From NCBI RefSeq assembly GCF_007655135.1, contig NC_045128.1, positions 33,884,811 to 33,948,810 on the forward strand: a stretch of 64,000 bases of DNA. The letters are read 5' to 3'. This document shows positions 1 to 10,587 of this stretch, piece after piece. The translations under genes and the position numbers were made by a program. Positions within the stretch are counted from its first letter, which is position 1. The number at the start of each line of letters is the position of its first letter. The notes under the pieces are model-generated. The model ran no database searches. It saw nothing but the letters and a program-made list of their open reading frames with translations, and was not told where the DNA came from. Source of the DNA: Punica granatum. Taxonomy: Eukaryota; Streptophyta; Magnoliopsida; Myrtales; Lythraceae.

Positions 1-418
1 AAAGAAGGCAAGACGAGCCCCAATTAGGTCTTTAAAGTCTTTGTTTTTGCTGTTCCAGAATCCAATCATTTTGACCAATAATTTTCTCTTGGCAAAGGTG
101 GAATGGAAAATTCAAACTACTCCGGCCAACCATGGAGCTGCCATTGATTCTTAATTACAAGAGATAATCATACGATTGCCTCTACGGGCCCCCCCCCCTG
201 ATGTCTCACAATTCGTAGCTGAACTTGACTAAAAACTGTCCTTATCTCCAGTTTGTATTCCTATAGATCTACTTATCCAAAAAAAGATGCTTCGCGTGGT
301 CCCGAAAATGGCCTTTACTTTCTGTCCATGCTAGCACGGAAGAGCCATTCCCATGCTCCGGAGTACTCTTTTGGGCCAACCCCAAAATGGCCTGACATTT
401 CGTGATCATGATATCAAG

Positions 419-586
419 GATGTGTTTGATTTCAGAGTTAAAGTAATTTTGATTTTGATTGTGGAAAAAGACAAATGAGATGAGATTAAAAATTTGACTT
501 GGAAAACGTGTATTTTTGTTGTGTAGTGTGTTGAGTTAAAATCAAAATCATGATTCTAAAATCACACTAATAAATCAAACGCAGCA
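419..586. repeat. Tourist-like MITE, family A copy 1
   Basis: Ends are TGTGTTTGATTT and AAATCAAACGCA in inverted orientation. The interior carries the motif TTGTTGTGTAGTGTGTTGAG, shared with the copies at 25.87, 36.54 and (degraded) 1.89 kb. It has no coding capacity. Exact ends are uncertain. Confidence 0.65.
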
Positions 587-1890
587 TATTCTGAGCTTCA
601 GCCATTTGCAGGATGACATTTTGTAACCACCCGAGTGGCTAGGCTTGGGTATGTAAAAACGCTTCTTATATGTTATTAGTTCGTCGGAGAAACAGCCCAA
701 TCAAACCCCAAGTCGGACGTGGGCAACAAATATTTTAATTCCCAGATAAATGTTTCTATATGATTTTATCCGGCGTTTCTATTGGCCCATCTGTTACGGC
801 AAAATAAATAGGATCACAATCCCATGAGTCAATAATTAATTGATCTGAATGACATTCCATCGTGATGCACGATCAGCATCCCTAATATTAAAGCGAAATG
901 AAGTTGGCACGTACCCCTGACCTGTTTCAAGTGGTCGAATTTCGCTAATCTGGCTCTAATTTTCCAATTTTGTCCAATTTAAATCATTCAATTTGTTCAG
1001 CGATAAAAGTTTCTTCCGACTTGAGCCTGTAAACTGTAAAGTTAGGAGCAGCAAAAGACAGAAAGGAAATTCTGGCCTTCCACAACGAAAAGAAAAGCTC
1101 AATCAAAAGCGAGCAGAATTTCTTAAATCTGATCAAAAAGCGTTCACACTCAGGCCTTAATGGAGCAAAGTTAAGTTATTTAAAATTGAATAATAGTCCC
1201 ACAATTTTTTCAATTTTAGAAACTTGCCCCCAGCTCCCCTCTCTCCTCTCCATCACCGCACTGTTCATCTTCTTCCTCAAGTCGATCATCGCACTGTTTA
1301 TCTTCCTCCTAAGCACCTCCCGAGCAAATGTAGAGGTCCATCGAGCCGGTCGTACAGTCGCCAAAAGCCAAGTCTAAACCGGCGGCGTCCATTTCCGTCT
1401 CCGAACAGAATCCGAGCTTTGGCCTCTGCGCGGATTCGAAGCCCAATCGAATCTCTGGTGTCCGTGTCGAAGTTTCAGATCATCCACTTCTTCTTCTGGT
1501 GTTCGTGTCGAAGCTCTGGTGTCCGTGTCGAAGTTTCAGATCATCCGCTTCTTCTTCGTGTCGAAGCCTAATCGAAGCTCTGGTGTCCGTGTCGAAGCCC
1601 AATCGATCCGGATTCGAAGCCCAATCGAAGTCTAAACCGGCGTGATCGGGGCGGATCTCGCCTAGTCGAAGTAGAGGGCGGGTTCGGGGCGATGAACAGT
1701 GGAGGGGTAAAGAAGAGGAAGATGAACAGTAAACGAGAAGGATTGGGGCAAAATTGGAAAATTTAAAAAAATATGGGTTGTTCTGAAATTTTAAAAAGTT
1801 TGTAGTAAAGTTGAACTAAGTTTAACACTGTTTCAAACAGGCAAATTCTTTAACTTAATAGAAGGATCAACCTGATATCTCATGCCTTAA

Positions 1891-2020
1891 TGGTGCGTTT
1901 GGTTTCAAAATTAAAGTAATTTTAATTTTGATTATGAAAAATGATAAATAATTGTCTAGTGTGTTGAGTTAAAATTAAAATTAAATTTTTTGTGATTTTA
2001 ACTGCGAAGTCAAACGGAGC
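1891..2020. repeat. Tourist-like MITE, family A copy 2 (short)
   Basis: Starts TGGTGCGTTTGGTTT and ends CAAACGGAGC. TTAA lies immediately on both sides, consistent with the TTA/TAA target preference of PIF/Harbinger-type elements. The interior keeps the family motif TAGTGTGTTGAGTTAAAA but is shortened to about 130 bp. Confidence 0.65.
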
Positions 2021-2267
2021 TTAAAATGTTTTCACGTTGATGTGTATAATATATTTTAAAGATATATTTGAATTTTTGAGTTTTTAATAATTGTTACTGG
2101 ATTAAAATTTGTGGACTGGTCATTTATTTTTGAATATTTTCATCATATCTTTTAGATTTATGAATATTTCACTTTTATTTGTATAACATATTTTAAAATG
2201 TTTCAATTTTCAAATGATAGCTTAAATCTAAATAAGTATTTTTAAATTTACGAATTTTTTTTACAAA

Positions 2268-2444
2268 TATGAGTTGGTTCAAGCAATTTGACGTTTGTTC
2301 CCCTAAGCATGTCTCGAGTTCGAGTCTTGTAAATGGAAAAGTTTATATTATGAGAGGTTTACCTCTTAATTGCCGACCCCGGCTCGACTGGATTAGTCAA
2401 TGACCAATTGGACTTCCGGATACTTGAGTTCACACTGAAAAAAC
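2268..2444 (+). mobile_element. SINE-like retroposon, copy 1
   Basis: About 175 bp, with a tRNA-like box B (GAGTTCGAGTCTTG at about 2316-2329) preceded by a weak box A-like GTTGGTTCAAGC, and ending in an A-rich tail. It aligns throughout with the element at 47994-48185, including TCGAGTCTTGTAAATG, the later GCCGACCC block and CTTCCGGATAC near the 3' end. The layout resembles the plant Au-type SINE family. I found no clear target-site duplication for this copy. Confidence 0.6.
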
Positions 2445-4279
2445 AAGTATTTTCAAACAAAATATACTATCTACAGAATATTTCTCAAGCTTTTAATAAT
2501 TTTAAAATTTTCTAAGATCAGATATCTTTTGAATTTGAGCTTTCAAACTTTATATATTTCATGAGTTTCTCCATTTCTAATATTGTCTAAGGTTAGTTAC
2601 CTAAGCAAGTATTTTTTAACAAAATATATAATCAACATAATATTTGTCAAACTTTTTATAATTTTAAATAATATCACATCATCACATAAATAATATGTTA
2701 AGAGAACTCAACAATAGTACAGGAAATATAAAGGTAAGGGAGATCAAGATGAGATGAATGAATAGAAAAAAAAAATAGCGGTTTGATCAGTTTGAAAGTG
2801 ATTTTTCCTATTGAAGAGGTAAAATTGCTCATAACCTTATTTTGTTCAAACAAAAATAAATGCACAAATTACTCAATGAGATTTTCTAAAACTCTTCATT
2901 TATTATGAATTAAGTCTAGAACATTTCAGTTTTAAATTTTTAGTATTATTTAATAGTTATCAATTTCTAGAAATGTTAATTTTAAATGACTATTTTCCAA
3001 TAAAATTCAATTATCCGTAAAATATTTTTAGAATGTTTTTATTTATAATATTTTAGAGTATTTTTAGAATATATTTGATATATTTGTAAATTTTGTAATT
3101 TTGTGATAGTTCATTTTTCCAACTTTTAATTTTAAATTTTGATATATTATAAGAAGATGTGTTATCTATATCTTCTTTTGAGTTTTTTGACTTTTCAAAT
3201 AAATTTAAGAGACCCTGGTATTTTTCCAAGTCTCTACCATCCATGACATGTTAGTCTCTTTTCTTCTCTTAATGATTCTCACCACTCCGTGTCTTGCGGT
3301 GTAGAATTTACCAATCCCATAAAATCAACCTTATCCTTGAGGTGCTAGCCCTAAGCTTTGTGGAAGCACTGCATTACGAATTCTTCGAGCAGCAGATTAA
3401 ACTGAATCTGGTAGATTTACTTCGTATGAAAGTTAAATCGACGCTCTATTGATTTGAATGTATCAGTACAAAAGAGTTGGCAACTTTTCCTATTCTGGAT
3501 TTAACAGCGGCCTTTATTTATGCCTCGAAGTGATGCTGTTTGGTTTAAGTTTTTCCAAGCGACAGTATGGTTGAGATGCAGTTCACGACAACCTACGCCA
3601 GAAGAGAGCAAAGAATGTTCAACAGATGACTAGTGCGCATATTGCCCAAGACGACCAGCACAAGACACTATAAGAGAAAGACCAATTAGCGACCAATGTT
3701 TGCCACCGAGAACCAAAAATGGACTTTTTCTTGACAGAAAATCGAAGAAAATGGTTAATACAAAAAATCAATCAAAGGTGCAAGACCAAAACGAATGAAG
3801 GGCAAAAGAAAAAAGGTACTAATTAAGAAGGAAAGACCTCTTAAGGTCTAGTCTTTCTTTAGTTTTCTTTAGTATCTGGTCGAAGTCTTTGATTAACCAT
3901 CACACACACATGTATTCCTTTTCTTCTTTTGATAATTTTCCGACTCCATGTCGTGGCTGGAACTTATAGGCAACCCCATGAATAAACCTAATCCTTAAGG
4001 TGTTAGCCCTAAAATTACAGGAGCGCCACATTGCTTCGAACTTGAAAGAAAAAGAATTTGGAGGGAACGGTTAACCATGACCACATAGTAACTAAATATC
4101 GAGAACCCACAGACTGTAGACTTGTTCACGTCCATGAGTTATAATTAACATCGACATCCCGAGGAGGTGACCAATAATGGAATATATCAATTGGAAGCCA
4201 AAGAGAAGAGATTACTCAGATTACAATTACTGGACACATCCAAAAGAAATTTATCAGAACAAATTTATCAGAACAATTA
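2445..4279. other. AT-rich intergenic DNA, no gene seen
   Basis: Very AT-rich sequence with short fortuitous frames only. Two blocks (about 3270-3400 and 3930-4030) share wording such as ACTCC-TGTCGTGG and CTAGCCCTAA, suggesting a degraded dispersed repeat, but I cannot classify it. Confidence 0.5.
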
Positions 4280-4590
4280 GAGTGTGTTTGGATTGAGAGT
4301 TGAGTTCAGTTCAGTTTTGGTTTTAATTGGTTTGTAATGATTGTATTGTTGAATTATAAAAAAAAGTGTGAAAAAGTAATAAATAATTGAGAGAAAATAA
4401 TGATTAAGTAATAATTGTGTTGTTGAATTGTGAAAAAGTAATGAATAGTTGATAGAATTTAATATAAAAAATTGAATTGAATGGTTAAAAATATTTAAAA
4501 AATAAAAAAGTAATAATTGTGATGTTGAATTGAAGATAACTGGAGTTGAGTTGAGTTCAGCTGAACATTGTTCCGAAAACAAACACACCC
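4280..4590. repeat. Tourist-like MITE, family C
   Basis: Starts GAGTGTGTTTGGATTGAG and ends AAAACAAACACACCC, an inverted pair, with perfect TTA direct repeats at 4277-4279 and 4591-4593. The interior has imperfect repeats of a TTGAATTGTGAAAAAGTAAT type. A degraded relative lies at 55.48-55.79 kb. Confidence 0.75.
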
Positions 4591-5069
4591 TTAGCTTTCC
4601 ATTCCCTTGACTCGGTTCCTCCACAGTTGAAATATAATACAGTCGTGTTATGCTGCGACTGAATTTGTGATCTCGGAAGGCCACTATATATGAAGTATAT
4701 AAACCCTATAACTAATTAGAACTATATACACAGATGTATTTTTTAAAATTTCTAGAACTATATATACATATGTATTTAATAAAAAAAAATTATAACTTTT
4801 CATTCATACTTTAATCCTTGAACTTTTGATGTATCTGATAAAATTTTACTTCCATAATTTCAACAAGTCCTAAAATTTGACTCGCCAAATAAGTCGATGT
4901 AATATTTCATCGGTAATTGATCATAATTTATTTATATGATAGCCACATTTACATAATTTTAATCCGATGTAACTTTTTAATTTTATTTTTGTATAATGAT
5001 TTGTTTTACTCAATTCATAATTTTTATTTACATAACTTTATTTCCTGCCTATTGCATTGCATTAATTCT

Positions 5070-6400
5070 ATGTATTTGGGCCTAGTTATTATGCCTAAGC
5101 TTAAACTTCTGACGACTGTCTCTCAATATAGATGCCTGGTGAAATATGTGTCATTGAAAGTTCCTAGTTATTGTTCATGGAATTTGCAGAAATTGCTACA
5201 GTTAAGACATATGCTCTTGCCTTATGTCAGTTGTAAAATTGGTTCGAATGCAAATGTATCTTTTTGGTTTGATCCCCGGCTGCCTATAGGACCTTTGATT
5301 AAGTACGGTGAAAGGGCAACCAAGTGTTTCCCAAATATAGGACGGCATGCCACAGTTAGTGCAGTGTTGGTTGATGGTAGCTGGGTTTGGCCGAGAAGTT
5401 CAGATCTCCAACCTACGTCCATTCATGCTTTGGCTATTCAAGCAGAACTTGTTGCGCAAGATGTTGCGGTCTGGACACCTCGTGATCTGGACAATACTCT
5501 GCTTCCAGCGCTTGGGGCCGCCTTAGGCCAAGAGGACGCAAAGTGCAATGGGTGGGTGCAATTTGGTTTGATGGGCATACGCAGGGGCGGAGCCATTAAG
5601 GCTCCAGGGGGGGCAATTGCCCCCCTGACTTTTCCATTTATTGGAAATTTTACATACAAATTTATAAAAATTTCAATTTTTGCCCCAAAAAAACATCATT
5701 GCCCCCCTGAATTATTCTAACATTTGACTTTTGTCTCAAAACTTTTAATTTGCCCCCCTGAACTTTATTTCTGGCTCCGCCCCTGATACGCATAGATCAT
5801 CTTTTATTATCTGGTTATGTGTGCTCATTAGATTAAGTATTAAGGACAGATGGGTAAAGTGAAAAGTTGATGTTGCAACTACAAAGTGTGAGTTTTACAG
5901 TAGTCATTTGGAGTCTCGTGATCACCTGTTCTATCCCTGCGCTGTTACACAAGCAATATGGAGAAGTCTACTAGCTCGAATTGGAGTACAGAGACCTTAC
6001 CTCCATTGGCATATAGAGTTGCAATGGATATCATCCATCAAAGGCACGAAACTTGACACAATATATTTGAAACTTTTCTGGACGCATTATATATATTAAA
6101 TATGACGTGAACGAAATGCAAGAATCTACAAGAAGAAGGCAATGTCCATATCAGTTTCATACAACAAATTCTAGTTGAGGTGAAAGAATGAATTTTGGTT
6201 CTTCCTAGCGTTTCTTTGAAGCTTTTACATTCTGTCTATGCTAAATCATTAGCTAACTGAATGTGGTTAGGGGAGATTGAGTTATATTATATCCCTTTGG
6301 GGATGGTTTGTTGCTTATTTGATGGACTGCTTGGGTAAGTGGCCTCTATATTGTAAATATTTCTTGGTTTTTAATGAAGTTTTACCACTGATCTATGTAT
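5070..6400 (+). mobile_element. LINE remnant: C-terminal zinc-binding region of a reverse transcriptase
   Basis: Broken plus-strand frames resemble the region after the reverse transcriptase in plant non-LTR retrotransposons. One segment (about 5150-5580) reads like the pre-zinc-finger stretch, with the pattern WFDPRLPIGPL followed by DGSWVWP. A second (5905-6090) carries the zf-RVT signature ESRDHLFYPC followed by AIWRSLLARIG. A tail near 6110-6180 resembles RNARIYKKK. Many stops and a nested MITE at 5584-5786 show it is long dead. No reverse transcriptase core or endonuclease is visible, so this is a 3' fragment. Confidence 0.7.
5584..5786. repeat. hAT-like MITE nested in the LINE remnant
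   Basis: Terminal inverted repeats CAGGGGCGGAGCCA and TGGCTCCGCCCCTG bound about 200 bp containing several copies of TTGCCCCCCTGA. ATACG directly flanks both sides (ATACGCA if the ends are trimmed). The CAGGG terminus resembles hAT elements, although hAT duplications are normally 8 bp. It interrupts the LINE open frame. Confidence 0.7.
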
Positions 6401-8035
6401 ATAGATGCCTTCTCTATCTTCCAAGTTCTATGTACTTGGGAGTTGGGTTTGCTGTCAATCTCCACTTCCTTGATCTGCACAACGTTGACAATTCCTCTGC
6501 TCAACCAAGTCTGCAAAAAAAATTGGGTATTTAGATCCCTATCGAGGAAATTCGTCTTTTATTACGTCCTCTTGATGCTTCTAAGCTTGTCTCAAAAGCT
6601 GCTAATGGATCGCTACTTCACGATCCGTAGGCTTGGAGTTCGCCCGGAACAGGCCCCCCACGAGACAGTACCCTTCATCTCCTCGTTGCGGTAGGTTTGT
6701 GAAAGAGGTGCTTTCGGCCTTTGAGGAAATCATCATTACAACCTCCAGCCTGTCGAGATAAATCCTTTTAGAACCCACAATTCAAGTCAAGCAATTCAGG
6801 CCCAGTATGACAAGCAGAACGGAGAATTTTACATGAAATTAGGGAATAAAACATAGGTAATAAAAATTAAAGCAACAAAAGAATTAGCTAATATGGGAAA
6901 AGAAAAAAAAAAGGACATGATAATATGATTTCAAAGAGGTAAAACGATAGTTATTCATAGAGGGGACAGTAGAAAAAATAAGAAAAAGTTATACGACTTC
7001 ATCAAGTATCACGAAATCAATTTTCAGTAAGTCATACTGAATAAAAGAAGCAATACTATAATATACTCGCAAAGAAAGATCAAGAAGTCCAAACGAAAGG
7101 ACATAAGATGCAGTCTATTACAATACATTCTCTGCATAGTTGAAGGGCAATTGACTCGCTGCAAAAACAGTACAGCTAAAAGAAGCATGGGTCATCTTTA
7201 AATGAAATTAGTACAAGGAGGACCCTATAATCCTCGATGATGCTGGCTCAATCCTTTCAAAGTGCAGAGTATCTAAGTCATGTCCATCAATGGGGCTTAA
7301 CAGCAGATTCATCGATTCAAAATTCTGCTAAGACAGCGAATTCATGCGACAGTAATACGCCATAAATAATGTGCTCAAGGTATTTAGTGGGAGTGATCTT
7401 CATGCCTCTGTTCTGGCTAGCCACCTACTGTGAGTAACTGGAGGCATATAATTATGAGTAAAAAAAAAAAAGGTGCTCATCAAGTAAGACTACTAATCGG
7501 ATTCTGAATTCGTATGAATCAGCACCATAAATGCCAGAAAGAAGAAAGAAGGTAACCCGGGTTATAATTTGTACACAAAATTAAGGCAATTCAGTACAAC
7601 ACCAGGCCATTGAAATATGCAAACAGAATAAGTGTTTTTTTTTTTTTTAGTGAGAAAGACCTCCAGTATTTATTTATTTAAATCAGTAGTTCGAATCAAA
7701 AGTCTGATACAAATGCATAAATAACCATCGCATTATATTTCTCATACCAATATGTTTGGTCAATCACATCGCACAAAATATACGAGCGAAATTGCGCATT
7801 AGGCAAGAGATATTGCTGCAATATGTAAAGGCTGCTCCGGGCAGAGCATGAAGAACAGAACCAATCAAAAGCCACCAAAGTCAAAGTCAACATCTGGGGT
7901 CCACTAGAACACCAGTACACCAGTCTTCACCTATGCTTTAACACTTGCCTTCCATACACTGAAGTTAGTTATATGGTAGTTGATCTCCAACACCAACTTC
8001 AAATTCCGTTCCCTGCTTTCCCTCCACAAACCACT

Positions 8036-8070
<35 letters not shown>

Positions 8071-8169
8071 TTCTTCCACTCTCTCCCTCTCAACTCGAAA
8101 ACTTTCTAACTCGATCTCCATCATCCACAAAACTTTCTCTACTTCGAAGTCCTTCGAGAATAAAATACA
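6401..8169. other. Intergenic DNA upstream of the lipid transfer gene
   Basis: No gene is supported. A (TA)n microsatellite at 8038-8067 sits about 100 bp before the lipid transfer start codon and could overlap its TATA region. The leader between about 8070 and 8169 is C/T-rich, typical of a plant 5' UTR. Confidence 0.5.
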
Positions 8170-9562
8170 ATGGAGTTCTCTGCTGCACCGCCTCGCTTCA
8201 TTTCGGCTTTATTCCTAGCTTCATTGGCAATCTCCATTAGTCCCGTGAACTGTCAGGTCACGACATCATGCACTTCTTCAATGATCTCGAGCTTCACTCC
8301 GTGCATCAATTTTGTGACAAACAGCAGCCCAAATGGGACTTCGCCTTCCCCGACTTCTGAATGCTGCAGTTCCCTCAAGTCCCTCATGGGCAGCGGGATG
8401 GATTGCTTGTGCCTGATTGTTACTGGAAACGTCCCTTTCCGAATTCCAATCAACCGGACACTCGCCATCTCTCTCCCTCGCGCTTGTAAAAAGACCGGAG
8501 TGCCCCTCCAATGCAAAGGTGACATAGCTCGTAAATTGATTTGCTGTGAGGTACATCTACAGATGTTGGAACTAAATTGCTGATGGAAAGTCGTTTTCTC
8601 CTTGATTTGCAGCCTCTGCTGCTCCCCTTCCTGCCCCAGGTAAATTTTCTTTTCAAATCAGAACATTTTCTTATATCATCATCACTACACGACTGATCCA
8701 AGTTCATAGAACTAAGCAAATTTCTTATATCCCATTCACATGAATAGCAGATTCAGTATGCTGAATATGTTTCCTTCTTTATTTCAGGTCCTGCAGCTCT
8801 TGGACCAACCCGTCCTCCGAAATCTGCTGACACTCCTCGAGGTAATTGCTCAGTCAGTTCGAATTAGTCCATCCACTCCCACATAAATAAATACCTGTCA
8901 GGATCTTGGTTTTTTGGACCTTAATCACCTGCAAATCACGAGCCTCGAGTGACTTGCAAAAAGGGAAAGAACGGGAGTGTGCTAAGAGGGTTTAGGGGTT
9001 CTTGGTCGGTATTTATAGGAGTCCCGAGATATTTATATCGGAATATCGTAATCTGTGCAGAATATTTAATAACAAATAACAAATAGATGTATTTGCCATA
9101 TAATATATATATATATATATATATCATGAGAATATTTTAAAGATAATATGAAAGATATTAAGAGATAGAGGCAGAGAAATATGTTTAATAAGATTTAGTT
9201 ACCCAATTTAGAGTATTAATGTGGGCCCAGAAAAGTAAGTCGGGCCCCAGACCGAATGGGTTGGTCTGATTTTCTGATCTCTAACAAAACCGATTTGCTC
9301 TGTGCTACATTTCTTATAATTGTGTTCTTGTTCTTACTCTCGAGCAGCATCACCTTCTGTTCCAGAAGCTGAGACACCCTCTCTGGCGCCAGAAGCAGAC
9401 ACGACACCATTCCTTACCCCGCCATCTCCCCCGACAGATTCAGGGACCCCAACAATGCCCACAGGAGTCCGTCCAGTTCTGATTCCATCCTCCACCACGA
9501 CCTCTTACGTCGTATCACCAGCTTTACTGCTAGTTGCTCTCGGATCTCTTTTGTTCAACTAA
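8170..9562 (+). CDS. GPI-anchored non-specific lipid transfer protein (LTPG type)
   Basis: Four coding exons, 8170-8518, 8613-8639, 8788-8841 and 9348-9562, all with GT-AG borders and consistent phase, give 214 residues. Residues 1 to about 28 form a signal peptide. The eight-cysteine motif is complete: C34, C45, C65-C66, C79-x-C81, C106, C115. A Pro/Ser/Thr/Ala-rich linker follows, then a hydrophobic C-terminus (SPALLLVALGSLLF) typical of a GPI-attachment signal. The family carries lipids at the outer plasma membrane or wall and acts in cuticle and suberin deposition. Exons 2 and 3 are tiny and encode only linker. By position it corresponds to the Arabidopsis At3g22600 / At4g14805 group. Which LTPG number it matches is not settled. 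Confidence 0.92.
9105..9124. repeat. (TA)n microsatellite in intron 3 of the LTPG gene
   Basis: Perfect TA dinucleotide run within the 506-bp third intron (8842-9347). Confidence 0.8.
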
Positions 9563-10587
9563 ATTCAATCTCTCTTTCGCCCATTTTGGCTTCATTGTTT
9601 TTGGGGCGTGAGGATTGTTATTTATAGAATTTATTTGATTCTTTGGAGCCGTATTGAACAATTATTGAAATAGAATATGAGTAGTATGAGAGTTTGTGTA
9701 CTACATGTATTGTAAGGGTGGAAATAAAAGCATTTTTGTTTGTAAGATTTGCCCCCATAACCGCATGACAGTACCGGAAATAACTTGTATACCAAGCTTT
9801 GTGTTTGGTAGAATCAAATGCCATGCTCGTATTTGTTCATTGAACTACAAAGATCTGTCGAGTTCTGCTTCAATAGAATCGAATTGGTGGAGATATTGGC
9901 ACTTCATAGTCAATGAGTGAAAGGGAAAATGTCCAAAACTTCCCTCCAAGAGAGTCGCCTCAATGCCAAAATTGTCCAACCACCGCCACCGGCCAGTCGG
10001 CCACCAACGGTTTGCTTACAAATGGCCATAACCACACAGGGTGTAGCGCATGTTCTTGGAAGAGGTTTCAGGTGGTGGGACTACTCATATACTATCCCTT
10101 TATTAGCTATTAGAAATTTTATTGTGTATTATATTAAGTCCGTGTGCCCTCTTTGTAATCGAGAAAAAGAAGGGTCAGAACCAGTGCCACATCCTGACCA
10201 CGACAGCATGCCCAGGCCACGTTAAGCCTCAGAGCTCAGCCCAGGGGGCCCTCTGAGCCCGGCCCATTAACCCGCGCACTCATTTCCTTTCCCTCCCTGT
10301 TTCTGTGGGCACTCGCCTTCAATGGTGACCGTACCTCTCCTCTTCACATGGTCAAGCCGACACGAAATCAGCGCCCGAAGCTAAATGAAGGACATGACTT
10401 TCTCTCCTTCGAGCTCCGATAAACCAGTAGTTACTTCGTCAACCAAATACATACTTCGACCAGAACCGAACATGTCAAACTCGTCCTAGACACCCAGTTC
10501 TCGCTCTTGATGTTCCTCTGAGAGAACACTGCCAATTGGCCCAATTCATCATCGTCACCAACTGGGCAATCCCGGAAAGGTCGGAAA
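9563..10587. promoter_or_regulatory. LTPG 3' region and SUV3 promoter/leader with site II-like motif
   Basis: The first part is the LTPG 3' UTR and spacer. GGCCCA at 10261-10266, in a GC-rich setting about 320 bp before the SUV3 start, matches the TCP-bound site II element (TGGGCC/T) common upstream of plant genes for mitochondrial proteins. Function is inferred from motif and position only. Confidence 0.4.

Larger units (their letters stand above)
1..2267. other. AT-rich intergenic DNA with two small MITEs
   Basis: I see no gene here. Short open frames near 1.2-1.6 kb come from a C/T-rich stretch with repeated GTGTCGAAG-type motifs (about 1455-1630), a degenerate short direct repeat rather than a codon-structured protein. 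Two MITE copies are listed separately. Confidence 0.6.
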
